IMG/VR virus record: IMGVR_UViG_3300010354_000266
Location: 1-35,357 of that record
Length of the DNA stretch: 35,357 bases
From: a virus
Direction: 5' to 3' (one strand)
Below the pieces are notes generated by a model. The model ran no database searches, was not told where the DNA came from, and saw only the letters and a list, made by a program, of their open reading frames with translations. Shown piece after piece: positions 1 through 8,175 of the stretch. Each line of letters begins with the position of its first letter. Position 1 is the first letter of the stretch. A program made the translations under genes and the position numbers.

Positions 1-3000
1 AGTCAAAATGCTCGACCTCCTGTACTTTTGAATCTTGAACCCTTAAAACAATCTAAAACGATAGAGTCAGATGTATATTACGGATATTATACCGATAGCA
101 CTGGTTATATTGGAACACTAAAACACGATGATGAATGGGTTTACAAGTTAGCAGGATACGATTTCGAAGGACAAACTTCATTTACATACACCTGTGTGGG
201 TCTAGACATAATTAATCAAGCAGGACAGGGTGATGGCTCACTGAGCTTAAACTCATCAACCGGATGGATAACAGGAAAACTACCCAACATCGGCGGAGCT
301 AAATTTGACTTCTATCTTACTGCTACTGCTACCAAGATAGTTCCTCAGGGTGAATTAAATGCTATAAAGACTATAGTAAGAGGATCTCCTACAAGAATTA
401 CAACATTTAGAGATCATGATATTGCCTCTACTAATCAGATTACAATGTTGAATAACTCGATAGGATTCAACAATCAACAATGGTACGCTAAAGTTATAGA
501 TAGTAAAACTATTGATCTCTATCTAAATCAAGCTTTAACTAAGCCTGTAAATACGTCATTGTTTGATCAGCCTGTATTGTTGGGAACTATACAACGAAAT
601 GAATATCGTCGCTCTAGTTCGCTGTACGAATATAAACTAACTCTTCTAGGCAATCTTGATCCTACATTTACTTGGCATCAAGACTCAGATCTTGGAACAA
701 TTTATAACGGTGATACCAGTCATCTAAGTATCAGAGCAACCACTCCAAATACAGGATATCAGGTAAACTATAGAATCGTTAGTGAAAGACAAGAGAATTT
801 CAATGCTATCATTCAGGCACGAGCAGGTTCAGCGATAAATGATAGTACAGCCATACCTGATTACTATATCGTTGGTGATCTAGGTGTATTCGCTAGAAGT
901 CGAGATCTAGGTAACACCTTGGAATACTATACTCAGTTCTCTAGAGATAAAATGACTGCTCTAGCAACAGGAACAGTAGTAGAGGCTGGTGTTAACCGTG
1001 GTTTAGTGGTTGCTGTTGGATATAATCAAGCAGGCTATCCTAGAATATTTAGAACAGATGACGGCGAAAATTGGATTCCCGCCGCTGCTGCTGGTAATAG
1101 TCGTTTGTACAGTGTTATTCACGATGATCGTCTAGCAGGAGAACGATATATTGCTGTTGGAGAGAACGCTCAGGTCATCACAAGTAGTAGAAACGCATTT
1201 CTATGGTTTACTAGTTCTATGACAGGAATCGCTGACAGTTCAGTGACAGTGTTTAGAGACTTATTAGTCACTGATTATCTAGAACAAGATTCAAGCTTAG
1301 TTATTAAAACTATTTCTAAAGCAAGTCCCTGTGTCATTGAATTCAATCAAGATCATAGTTTAGTCACAGGTGATAAGATAATCGTTCATGATGTTGAAGG
1401 AATGACTGATCTAAATGGCAATCAATACTGGGTAAAGTATTTGACTAGTACTCAAGTAGAACTCTACACTGATAGTGCTCAAACATTAGCCGTGAATTCA
1501 AGTACCTATTCAACCTACGAAAAATCAGGATGGGTCGAACTAGATTATCATTATTTTTATACCGTGGTAGGTAATGTAGCTCAGGGTCAGGCTGGTATTT
1601 GGTATGTTAAAGACAAGACAGGCAAATTCCCAGGCACCCTGCAATGGTCAGAAGCAGTAATAGTAAATCCCGCGCTCGCTTTGACTAATCCTATCAGAAG
1701 TGTGATCTGTCATGAAGTACGAAACTCCGTAACTAACCAAGTTGAGTCTAAACGATTTGTAGCAGTTGGTAATAGTGGGCTGATACTAGATAGCAGTGAT
1801 GGTATTACTTGGACAGAACAAGTTCCGATTACCACAGAGAATATCTTAGACGTTGTATGGGATAACGATCAATTTTATATCGTTGGAGCCGATGGATTCA
1901 CTGCTTATAGTGATCTAGGAACTAATAATAGTTGGTCCTACAAGACCAGCAATCAGGCTAATGATCTAACGTCTATAATATATGGTGATACTCTGCCAGA
2001 TAGCGATTACTCGATTGGCTTAATAAGACTGACTAATCCATGTGAAATAGTATTCGAAAAGACTCATGAGTTTCAGGACGGACAACGAGTAATAGTACGA
2101 AACATCAAGGGTACCACTGAGCTGAATCATCGTCAATTTTGGATTGAAAAACTAGACGGAGAAACTATAGCACTCTATGCTGATAGTCTAAGAACTCAGC
2201 CTATAGATGCTCAGAGTTATACTCCATATGTTAGCGGTGGAGGAGTAAGTGCTGTAAAATACAATGCCGTAGCAGTAGGTCATGGTAGTACCTTGCTTTA
2301 TGGAAAGAGCATTCTGCTATATAATCCACGAGCATTTACCGAAGAGTTTGACGAGTTTAACTATGATATAACTTATTACGATCAGAATGCCAAATACATT
2401 GATACTTGGGTTACTCCAACATTGGGAGAGTTATGTCCCAATCTTACGCTGCTGACAACAGGCGAAATCAGTGGTAGGGTTGTATTTGAAACTACTCGTT
2501 CAACGCTTGCTTTGGAAACAGGACAAAGCCAAAGGTACTCATTTTGGGCTCAGGCTTATATCGTGGGACAGGAAGAAATCACGTCTGTCAAGCAGTTTTA
2601 TCTAACGGCAACAAAAAAGTATAGTACGCCATATGAAACGGTGTACATTCAAGCATTTCCTAGTCTTAGAGAAAGACGAATGTTAGATACTCTGTTTGAT
2701 CCAGTACAAGACAATGAAGCGCTAGATCCTATTCCAGATAATTGGGTTTATCGTCTCAAAGATCCCTATTATGGTAGAGCAAAGCGTATTATCTATTATC
2801 ATAGTTATGGTGTTCGTGCTGATGTCAGAGACAAATACATTCAAGCAATAGAACAAAATCATTATTGGAGAGATTTAGTTATCGGCCCACCAACTGCTGC
2901 TATCGCTAGAAACTCAGCGGGATCAGTTCTTTATGAAGTAATTTATTGTCCTATTATCGATAACTTAGTGAACTCAAATAATCAGTCGATAAGTCAAAGA

Positions 3001-3585
3001 GTGTCATGGCCTCGTAGAATAAATCTACATCGTGGACCGTGGATGACTAGTATGACCAACGTGTGGGATAGCTTTATTCACGCTGATAACAAAAACTATT
3101 ATCAACCAGGATCAAGTTCTGCTGACTATCCCAAGTATCAAGATTTCATGACAAGTCTAAGTCCAGGCTTCACTACCGCTGTTTATCCTGCTAGTTTAGA
3201 AAACATGAGACTTCGTGTGAATCAAATACTAGGAAACATCAACGATGACCGAGTACTGCCATTATGGATGACTACTCAGCAACTAGACGGTAATACTCTG
3301 GGATTTACGCCTGCTTGGGTGATTTGTTATTTACAGCCCGGCTATACTAATCAAGTGCTTACAAAATTAGAAACATGGCAGCAAAACAATCTTAGATTTA
3401 ACGAAATCAGATTTAATGTCGATAGGTTCTTAGTAGATAAGCAACTAACGTTTGATTGGGACGGAAATACATGGTTAAGTACTCTACCAAGTAGTCAGCC
3501 AGGTGTTACCGATAATAGCGAAGACGAAACGATCATGATGCTTAATCAACCAAATATTCTTCCCTATCGTGCTCCCTTAGGATAA
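1..3585 (+). CDS. Large virion structural protein (tail/baseplate type), 5'-partial
   Basis: The reading frame is open from base 1, so the true start lies upstream; a TTG at 28 is only the first start-like codon. The visible part is about 1195 residues and beta-rich. Two stretches match the putative-Ig pattern (SLSLNSSTGWITG near 256-295, and LTLLTTGEISG near 2440-2475). Three modules around 385-570, 1321-1545 and 2034-2250 share a 'H-x5-G-D/Q-x-V/I-I-V-x-x-V/I-x-G-M/T-x-x-L-N' pattern like the FCCH-type modules found in many phage tail proteins. Between them lie BNR/propeller-like repeats (VAVGxxGxIxxSxDGxxWT) near 1000-1210 and 1740-1960. The C-terminus (VDRFLVDKQLTFDWDG) looks like that of structural proteins of aquatic T4-like phages. 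A place in the tail or baseplate is inferred; the exact subunit is unknown. Confidence 0.75.
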   Translation, partial: SQNARPPVLLNLEPLKQSKTIESDVYYGYYTDSTGYIGTLKHDDEWVYKLAGYDFEGQTSFTYTCVGLDIINQAGQGDGSLSLNSSTGWITGKLPNIGGAKFDFYLTATATKIVPQGELNAIKTIVRGSPTRITTFRDHDIASTNQITMLNNSIGFNNQQWYAKVIDSKTIDLYLNQALTKPVNTSLFDQPVLLGTIQRNEYRRSSSLYEYKLTLLGNLDPTFTWHQDSDLGTIYNGDTSHLSIRATTPNTGYQVNYRIVSERQENFNAIIQARAGSAINDSTAIPDYYIVGDLGVFARSRDLGNTLEYYTQFSRDKMTALATGTVVEAGVNRGLVVAVGYNQAGYPRIFRTDDGENWIPAAAAGNSRLYSVIHDDRLAGERYIAVGENAQVITSSRNAFLWFTSSMTGIADSSVTVFRDLLVTDYLEQDSSLVIKTISKASPCVIEFNQDHSLVTGDKIIVHDVEGMTDLNGNQYWVKYLTSTQVELYTDSAQTLAVNSSTYSTYEKSGWVELDYHYFYTVVGNVAQGQAGIWYVKDKTGKFPGTLQWSEAVIVNPALALTNPIRSVICHEVRNSVTNQVESKRFVAVGNSGLILDSSDGITWTEQVPITTENILDVVWDNDQFYIVGADGFTAYSDLGTNNSWSYKTSNQANDLTSIIYGDTLPDSDYSIGLIRLTNPCEIVFEKTHEFQDGQRVIVRNIKGTTELNHRQFWIEKLDGETIALYADSLRTQPIDAQSYTPYVSGGGVSAVKYNAVAVGHGSTLLYGKSILLYNPRAFTEEFDEFNYDITYYDQNAKYIDTWVTPTLGELCPNLTLLTTGEISGRVVFETTRSTLALETGQSQRYSFWAQAYIVGQEEITSVKQFYLTATKKYSTPYETVYIQAFPSLRERRMLDTLFDPVQDNEALDPIPDNWVYRLKDPYYGRAKRIIYYHSYGVRADVRDKYIQAIEQNHYWRDLVIGPPTAAIARNSAGSVLYEVIYCPIIDNLVNSNNQSISQRVSWPRRINLHRGPWMTSMTNVWDSFIHADNKNYYQPGSSSADYPKYQDFMTSLSPGFTTAVYPASLENMRLRVNQILGNINDDRVLPLWMTTQQLDGNTLGFTPAWVICYLQPGYTNQVLTKLETWQQNNLRFNEIRFNVDRFLVDKQLTFDWDGNTWLSTLPSSQPGVTDNSEDETIMMLNQPNILPYRAPLG

Positions 3586-3588
3586 ATA
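3581..3588 (+). promoter_or_regulatory. T4-late-like promoter box GATAAATA
   Basis: One mismatch to TATAAATA. It overlaps the stop of the previous gene and stands exactly 5 nt before the ATG at 3594, which has no ribosome site. Confidence 0.45.
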
Positions 3589-3593
3589 ATCAT

Positions 3594-4352
3594 ATGAGTT
3601 CTAACATCAAAACAAGTCAAATCAATACTAGCTACCCTGTGCCAGGTATCAATAATAGCACTCAGGGATTTAGAACGAACTTCACGGCTATTAAAGCAGC
3701 TCTAGATACAGCCACGTCTGAAATTTCAGATTTGCAAAGCAAGGCAGTATTAAAGTCTGCTTTAGCTGATATGAACATTGATAATAACATGGCTAACACG
3801 CTGATTAGCAATGCTCTTGTTCGTGGATTTCGTGCTAAGACATTCAAAATCAGCGATGATATGAGTGGTACTATTACTATTGATACCACAGCAGCAGATG
3901 TACAATATGGTACGATTACTGACGATACCGATCTAGGATTTTCAAAATGGGCACCTGACGGAACACAGGCAACCGTTGATCTAATACTTACAATTGATAA
4001 CGCTGCCAGTGTTATTACGTTGCCTGATAATGTTACTCAGGGTATGTCCACGCTTGAAAACTATTCGGGAAATGGTATAGCAGGTGGATCATTTACAGCC
4101 CCATCAGGAGTAAGTAATATTCATCTACGCTTTACAACGATAGATTGTGGTACTAATATTGAAGTTCAGGCTCTTAATAGACCTCGTCAAGCACAACAAA
4201 TCGTGACTACCGTACCTACGACAAAATTTGGTAGTCAGGGAGATCGTGCTGGGTCAATAGCAACTGATTCCACTTATGTGTATGTATGCACAGCAGATTG
4301 GGATGGGACCACTGCTATTTGGAAGAGATTGTCTCTTACATCATGGACATAA
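3594..4352 (+). CDS. Virion structural protein, probable tail-fibre/appendage subunit
   Basis: 252 residues. The N-terminus (SQINTSYPVPGINNSTQGFR, residues 8-27) is a recognisable opening of structural proteins in aquatic T4-like phages. It is followed by a short helical stretch rich in Ala and Ser and then a beta-rich body. The end, with its VYVCTADWDGTTAIWKRLSL pattern, resembles the C-terminal caps of phage fibre-like proteins. There is no Shine-Dalgarno sequence. Instead a GATAAATA box sits 5 nt before the ATG and overlaps the stop of the previous gene. It follows the large structural gene directly and is probably expressed late with it. The role is inferred from these patterns and from position. 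Confidence 0.65.
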   Translation: MSSNIKTSQINTSYPVPGINNSTQGFRTNFTAIKAALDTATSEISDLQSKAVLKSALADMNIDNNMANTLISNALVRGFRAKTFKISDDMSGTITIDTTAADVQYGTITDDTDLGFSKWAPDGTQATVDLILTIDNAASVITLPDNVTQGMSTLENYSGNGIAGGSFTAPSGVSNIHLRFTTIDCGTNIEVQALNRPRQAQQIVTTVPTTKFGSQGDRAGSIATDSTYVYVCTADWDGTTAIWKRLSLTSWT

Positions 4353-4588
4353 ATCAAGTTCATCCATTTATTGGGGATCTTAGCAGCAAAACAATTGATG
4401 AACTTGGAGAGACTATTTCTCAGTTACATAGTCGTTTAGCCTGGGCTCAGCAAACACATAAATATCATATGGTCAATCAGATACAAATGATTCTGAATAG
4501 TTATAGATCAATTTACAATCAAAAGCAACAAGAACTTTGGGCTAAAAAAACAGGCAAAGACTTATCCAATAATATTGACATTCGCTAG
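4343..4588 (+). CDS. Small conserved-looking protein, function unknown
   Basis: The ATG at 4343 is chosen because it overlaps the end of the preceding gene by 10 bases, the usual packing here; an upstream TTG at 4286 would lie deep inside that gene. The 81-residue product (MDINQVHPFIGDL...) is mostly helical and hydrophilic, with a Gln-rich middle (QLHSRLAWAQQTHKYHMVNQ) and a Lys-rich end. It has no signal peptide or membrane segment. Position after two structural genes suggests a minor structural or assembly role, but nothing in the sequence proves it. Confidence 0.6.
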   Translation: MDINQVHPFIGDLSSKTIDELGETISQLHSRLAWAQQTHKYHMVNQIQMILNSYRSIYNQKQQELWAKKTGKDLSNNIDIR

Positions 4589-4602
4589 ATTTGTGATATT
4601 AT
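4575..4602 (+). promoter_or_regulatory. Sigma70-like promoter with extended -10 before the DnaE-like gene
   Basis: TTGACA at 4575-4580, 16 bp spacer, TATTAT at 4597-4602 preceded by TG at 4594-4595 (TGnTATTAT). Counting seven bases from the -10 places the transcript start on the A of the ATG at 4609, so the message would be leaderless. Confidence 0.6.
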
Positions 4603-4608
4603 TGATTG

Positions 4609-5121
4609 ATGTTCAAAGACAAATACGGTATTTCTGTATATAGCGAATCTGATATCTGTGATTATCTTCTTAGAAATCCAGATGCTACACTAACTCGCAT
4701 TGTGACTGACGATCCAATAAACGATCATGATATTTCGGATCTAGAGATTGAAAACTATCCCGAAATCATTAAACATTTTGATGCTGATATTAGCGTAGAA
4801 GAGTTTGATAGAATTTGTCAGAGCAATTGGTACATGCCCGATGAGTATAAAAATCTAGACATAGCAAGTTGGGTTTTAGATCAATGTAAAACACAAGATC
4901 AACTACAACGAACTGCTGAAGAACTGCTAGCCTATCAAGAACTTGAGTTATTTAATTTGCTGCGTTATCTTAAATATTTGGTTGATACTATGAGAGCAAA
5001 TGGTATTGTATGGGGCGTAGGGCGAGGAAGTTCAGTTAGTAGTTATGTTCTATATCTGATTGGCGTACATCGAATCGATAGTCATTTTTACGATTTAGAT
5101 TGGCATGATTTTTTGAAGTAA
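4609..5121 (+). CDS. DnaE-related mini-protein (fragment of bacterial replicative polymerase alpha subunit)
   Basis: 170 residues from the ATG at 4609; a TTG three bases earlier is less likely. The C-terminal third aligns by eye with DNA polymerase III alpha just before its catalytic aspartates. A helix (ELLAYQELELFNLLRYLKYL) leads into GVGRGSSVSSYVLYLIGV at residues 136-153, the counterpart of DnaE's VGPGRGSGAGSLVAYAL. The protein stops about 18 residues later, so the DxD and third catalytic acid are absent, and no PHP-domain metal motif is seen. It cannot be a polymerase by itself. It may be a relic, a regulator or a decoy that contacts host replication proteins. An extended -10 promoter sits directly before the ATG. 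Confidence 0.65.
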   Translation: MFKDKYGISVYSESDICDYLLRNPDATLTRIVTDDPINDHDISDLEIENYPEIIKHFDADISVEEFDRICQSNWYMPDEYKNLDIASWVLDQCKTQDQLQRTAEELLAYQELELFNLLRYLKYLVDTMRANGIVWGVGRGSSVSSYVLYLIGVHRIDSHFYDLDWHDFLK

Positions 5122-5124
5122 ATA
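5117..5124 (+). promoter_or_regulatory. T4-late-like promoter box AGTAAATA
   Basis: Overlaps the stop of the DnaE-like gene, 23 nt before the ATG at 5148. A strong AAAGGAG ribosome site lies in between, which fits a normal late leader. Confidence 0.35.
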
Positions 5125-5147
5125 CTATATCAAAGGAGAAACTTATT

Positions 5148-5441
5148 ATGGCTTTACATCGTTCAGCACACGGTAAAATGATAGACATGACAGCACTTAG
5201 AAACAAGAATGAAAGAGTTCGTGCTGTGGGCAATATGAATGTCAATGCTCGGGGAGATACTATTGATAGTGACAATCGAATCATCAATGATGTCAGCAAG
5301 CGCGTAAATAAATTATACGCTCGTGCCACTGAAGAAGTTCGCACACCTCGTCCCCCTGTAGAAAACACTGCCAAGTCAGTCTCAGAATTCCCTGAAGACT
5401 ATGACTCAGAATACAATGCCCGAGATCACGAGCGCAAGTAG
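5148..5441 (+). CDS. Small conserved T4-like phage protein, unknown function
   Basis: 97 residues with a strong AAAGGAG ribosome site about 11 nt upstream of the ATG. The opening MALHRSAHGKMIDM and the following KNERVRAVGNMNVNARGDTI stretch look like a small protein I recall from marine T4-like phages, where no function is assigned. It is hydrophilic and very charged, and ends in an acidic then basic tail (DYDSEYNARDHERK). No membrane segment or catalytic motif is visible. An AGTAAATA late-promoter-like box lies at 5117-5124, so late expression is possible. Confidence 0.7.
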   Translation: MALHRSAHGKMIDMTALRNKNERVRAVGNMNVNARGDTIDSDNRIINDVSKRVNKLYARATEEVRTPRPPVENTAKSVSEFPEDYDSEYNARDHERK

Positions 5442-5454
5442 TTGTCCATTTGTC

Positions 5455-5483
5455 TTGATTTATCTTAATATCTTTGTTATTAT
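5455..5483 (+). promoter_or_regulatory. Sigma70-like promoter with extended -10 before the GroES-like gene
   Basis: TTGATT at 5455-5460, 17 bp spacer, TATTAT at 5478-5483 with TG at 5475-5476. The predicted start is near 5490, at most a few bases before the ATG at 5493. No ribosome site fits in that leader. Confidence 0.58.
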
Positions 5484-5492
5484 ACACACACT

Positions 5493-5852
5493 ATGACTAA
5501 ACCATACAAACATCACACTATTACTAAACTTCGTGCTCTTCATGATTGGATTCTTGTTAGCGAGATGAATTTCACTGAGCGTACTACTCTATCAGGACTT
5601 GTTCTTGTATCTGATGACGGTAAAAATAGCGGTATCAGACCTCGTTGGGCCAAGGTTTATGCTATTGGCCCTGAGCAACACGAGGTCAAAGTAGGTCAAT
5701 ACGTTCTTGTAAGTCATGGACGATGGACCCGAGGAGTTGATATCGAAGATACTCAGGGAACTCATACTATTCGACGAGTTGATAATGATGAGATTCTTTT
5801 GGTTAGCGATGATCCCGTACAAGATGATACTCTTGGCGATAAGGTTATATAA
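5493..5852 (+). CDS. GroES-like co-chaperonin (T4 gp31 type)
   Basis: 119 residues with the GroES beta-barrel layout. LRALHDWILVSEM matches the opening 'RPLxDRVLV' strand. A mobile-loop region with ERTTLSGLVLVSDD follows at about residues 30-42, then WAKVYAIGPEQHEVKVGQYVLV (the GxVxAVGPG...VKxGDxVL strand pair) and a final DEILLVSDD strand. T4 gp31 replaces GroES on the host GroEL so that the major capsid protein can fold in a roomier cage; the same job is inferred here. An extended -10 promoter ends about 10 nt before the ATG with no ribosome site between them, so the transcript leader would be at most a few bases. The stop overlaps the next start (TAATG). Confidence 0.72.
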   Translation: MTKPYKHHTITKLRALHDWILVSEMNFTERTTLSGLVLVSDDGKNSGIRPRWAKVYAIGPEQHEVKVGQYVLVSHGRWTRGVDIEDTQGTHTIRRVDNDEILLVSDDPVQDDTLGDKVI

Positions 5853-6136
5853 TGTTAAAAAAGCTTATCTGTAAGTATTTGGGAATACGCTATGATGAGG
5901 ATAATAAAAAACTTCAGCCTGTTGATTCATCTAGCGGCCTAATAAGATCATCAGGATTAGAAGCACACCCTACGTTAAATTTCAGCATTTACAAAGCAGA
6001 TGGTGGTATAATTATTGAAACTCGATCACGAGACAGAAATGATTGTTTAATCACTAATCTTTATGTTTGTAAGGAAGAAGATGATTTAGGCGATAAGATT
6101 AACAAGATTGTTACAATCCAACTATTGAAACTATGA
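5852..6136 (+). CDS. Small conserved phage protein, unknown function
   Basis: 94 residues. The start is coupled to the co-chaperonin gene by TAATG. The core (LNFSIYKADGGIIIETRS, followed by NLYVCKEEDDLGDKINKIVTI) alternates beta strands with a short acidic turn and ends in an amphipathic segment. I recall similar short proteins next to replication genes in aquatic T4-like phages, without a known role. No catalytic motif or membrane span is visible. Its stop overlaps the clamp-loader ATG, so the two are probably translated together. Confidence 0.65.
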   Translation: MLKKLICKYLGIRYDEDNKKLQPVDSSSGLIRSSGLEAHPTLNFSIYKADGGIIIETRSRDRNDCLITNLYVCKEEDDLGDKINKIVTIQLLKL

Positions 6137-7071
6137 ATCTAGCAAACAAACTTTGGACTGAAAAGTTTCGTCCTAAAAACGTACAAGACTATGTTTTCGT
6201 TGATCGACATCAGCGAGATCAAGTCGAATCGTGGATTAAACAGGGCAGTATTCCTAATCTTCTATTCAGTGGCGAAGCAGGTGTGGGTAAAACCACACTT
6301 GCTCGTGTTTTGATCAATGAACTAGGCATTAATGAGTATGATGTTTTAGAAATCAATGCTAGTCGTGAAAATAGTGTTGATATTGTTCGAGATAGAATTC
6401 TGTCTTTTGTTCAGACTATACCATTTGGCAATTTCAAGGTTGTTTTATTAGACGAAGCAGATTATCTAAGTCCAGCTGCTCAGGCAAGTCTTCGTAATGA
6501 TATCGAAGCCTATCATCAAACTGCTCGTTTTATATTGACTTGTAATTATGCTCATCGAGTGATTCCTGCTCTAAAGAGTCGTTGTCATGAAGTCAATATT
6601 ACAAAGACTGATAGAACAGAGTTTACCGCTCGTGCTGCTCAAGTATTACTATCAGAGTCTATTGATTTTGATATCGATACGCTTGATACTTATGTGACTG
6701 CTTGTTATCCAGACTTACGAAAGTGTTTGAATCAACTACAAGTTAATAGCACATCTGGCAAATTGCTTATTAGCACGGCTAATGTTATCAATGAAGATAG
6801 TTTGTTAGTCAGTGTTACCGAGATGTTTCGTGCTAAAAAAATCAGCGAAGGGCGTAAGTATTTGTTACAATATCTTAGCACCAACCCAAGCAAATTAGAA
6901 TCAATTTATCACTGGATGTATAAAAATCTAGATCTTTGGGGTAAAACTGATTCTGAAAAAGACGCTGCTATTATAATTATTAGAAATGGATTAGCAAATC
7001 TTAGTTTGGTCGGTATTCCCGAAATAAGTCTAGCAGCAACTCTCATTGAATTAACCTCACAAGGAGCATAA
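6133..7071 (+). CDS. 44: Clamp-loader ATPase, large subunit (T4 gp44 type)
   Basis: 312 residues, close to T4 gp44 (319). It opens with the RFC-type LWTEKFRPKNVQDYV. Walker A is GEAGVGKTT at residues 47-55, Walker B is VVLLDEAD with the DEAD at 107-110, and the SRC arginine-finger motif is at 149-151. This AAA+ ATPase forms the motor of the complex that opens the gp45 ring and loads it at primer ends for DNA polymerase. The small partner gp62 normally follows directly; here the next genes do not resemble it. The clamp and polymerase genes are about 17-20 kb downstream rather than adjacent as in T4. The ATG overlaps the previous stop (ATGA). Confidence 0.93.
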   Translation: MNLANKLWTEKFRPKNVQDYVFVDRHQRDQVESWIKQGSIPNLLFSGEAGVGKTTLARVLINELGINEYDVLEINASRENSVDIVRDRILSFVQTIPFGNFKVVLLDEADYLSPAAQASLRNDIEAYHQTARFILTCNYAHRVIPALKSRCHEVNITKTDRTEFTARAAQVLLSESIDFDIDTLDTYVTACYPDLRKCLNQLQVNSTSGKLLISTANVINEDSLLVSVTEMFRAKKISEGRKYLLQYLSTNPSKLESIYHWMYKNLDLWGKTDSEKDAAIIIIRNGLANLSLVGIPEISLAATLIELTSQGA

Positions 7072-7356
7072 ATGAAAAAGACCTCGAAGAAACAAGAGAA
7101 TGTTACTGGAAATTATAGTACGGCTGTTTATAACAACAACGAATTGATCTCATTTGACATTGATTGGGATCGTTTGAAAATTCACGTTAGAGAAGCAATC
7201 GCTGAATATGAACATAAGCGTTTGGTAGAAGAAGCGCCGTATCATCCAGGATATGAAGGAGCAGTTATCATTAAAGAAAAGAAACCTGTTAAGCGAGTTG
7301 CTAAAGCAAAACCTGCTACAAAATCTGCTACGAAAACTAAAAAGAGCAAAGAATGA
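7072..7356 (+). CDS. Small protein with Lys/Ala-rich basic tail
   Basis: 94 residues with a clear AAGGAG ribosome site (7061-7066) inside the end of the clamp-loader gene. The middle (SFDIDWDRLKIHVREAIAEYEHKRLVEE) is helical. The last 25 residues are a low-complexity Lys, Ala and Thr tail typical of proteins that bind nucleic acid loosely. It occupies the place where T4 has gene 62, but at 94 residues it is half the size of gp62 and shows no similarity I can see. Function unknown. Confidence 0.65.
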   Translation: MKKTSKKQENVTGNYSTAVYNNNELISFDIDWDRLKIHVREAIAEYEHKRLVEEAPYHPGYEGAVIIKEKKPVKRVAKAKPATKSATKTKKSKE

Positions 7357-7601
7357 GATTTTTGTTAGTAACATATCTTAGAAAACCAAACGGTCAGATT
7401 GACGAACAAGTTGGATTTAGCACTAGAACACGAGAACGAGATCTAACAACCTGTAATGTCATTATTGATTACAAAGACAAACGAGTTATCAAATGTCATG
7501 TGGGCAATGATACTATTCCTACAACATTCGAAAAATTAACTGAATACTATCAGACACATTATCCTGATTTAATCGCTCAACTAAAGAAATCAAATGAATA
7601 A
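7353..7601 (+). CDS. Small conserved phage protein, unknown function
   Basis: 82 residues, translationally coupled to the gene before it (ATGA) and overlapping the HAD gene after it by 8 bases. The product starts with beta strands (MRFLLVTYLRKPNGQIDEQVGF), continues with NVIIDYKDKRVIKCHV and ends in a helix (TTFEKLTEYYQTHYPDLIAQL). It looks like a complete compact alpha/beta domain. No motif points to a function. Confidence 0.65.
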   Translation: MRFLLVTYLRKPNGQIDEQVGFSTRTRERDLTTCNVIIDYKDKRVIKCHVGNDTIPTTFEKLTEYYQTHYPDLIAQLKKSNE

Positions 7602-8175
7602 CGTAATACTCACTGATTGTGACGGAGTTCTCTTAAATTGGGAATGGGCATTCAATGTTTGGATGGAGCAGCATGGATTCAAAAAAGTAGCAGGTTCCTC
7701 TCTTGTTTATGATATTGGCAGTCGATATGGCATTGATTCCGAACAAGGTCGTAAATTAATAAAAATCTTTAACGAATCGGCTGCTATTGGCTTCTTGCCC
7801 CCTCTTCGTGATGCCATGCATTATGTCAAACGGTTACATGAGGAACATGGCTATATTTTTCATTGTATTACAAGCCTTAGTTTAGATAAGAATGCTCTTA
7901 AACTAAGACAAATGAATCTTGAGAAACTCTTTGGAAATACAGCATTTGAGCAAATTATCTGCTTGGATACTGGAGCAGATAAAGACGAGGCATTAGAGCC
8001 ATATCGAGATAGTGAATGTTGGTGGTTAGAAGACAAGTTGGAAAATGCCGAGACAGGTGTTCGAATGGGACTACGATCAGTTATCATGGAGCATGGGTTC
8101 AACATGAATTATAAAGGCCCAATTCCCGTGGTCAAAAATTGGGCCGAAGCGTATCAGTTGATTATTGGTCTTTAG
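7594..8175 (+). CDS. HAD-superfamily phosphatase, 5'(3')-deoxyribonucleotidase-like
   Basis: 193 residues. HAD motif I is DCDGVLLNW with the nucleophile D8 and acid D10, right at the N-terminus. CITSL fits motif II, the Lys in LDTGADKDEALEPY fits motif III, and WWLEDKLENA supplies the acidic motif IV. The size and the small helical cap fit nucleotide or small-phosphoester phosphatases of phages, which may adjust nucleotide pools. The substrate is not readable from sequence. The gene ends tail to tail with phoH; the two stop codons overlap, leaving no room for a terminator. Confidence 0.75.
   Translation: MNNVILTDCDGVLLNWEWAFNVWMEQHGFKKVAGSSLVYDIGSRYGIDSEQGRKLIKIFNESAAIGFLPPLRDAMHYVKRLHEEHGYIFHCITSLSLDKNALKLRQMNLEKLFGNTAFEQIICLDTGADKDEALEPYRDSECWWLEDKLENAETGVRMGLRSVIMEHGFNMNYKGPIPVVKNWAEAYQLIIGL

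Noticed and set aside
7072-7356. The gene after the gp44-like gene as gp62
   Set aside because: 94 residues against about 187 for gp62, a low-complexity Lys/Ala tail, and no visible similarity.
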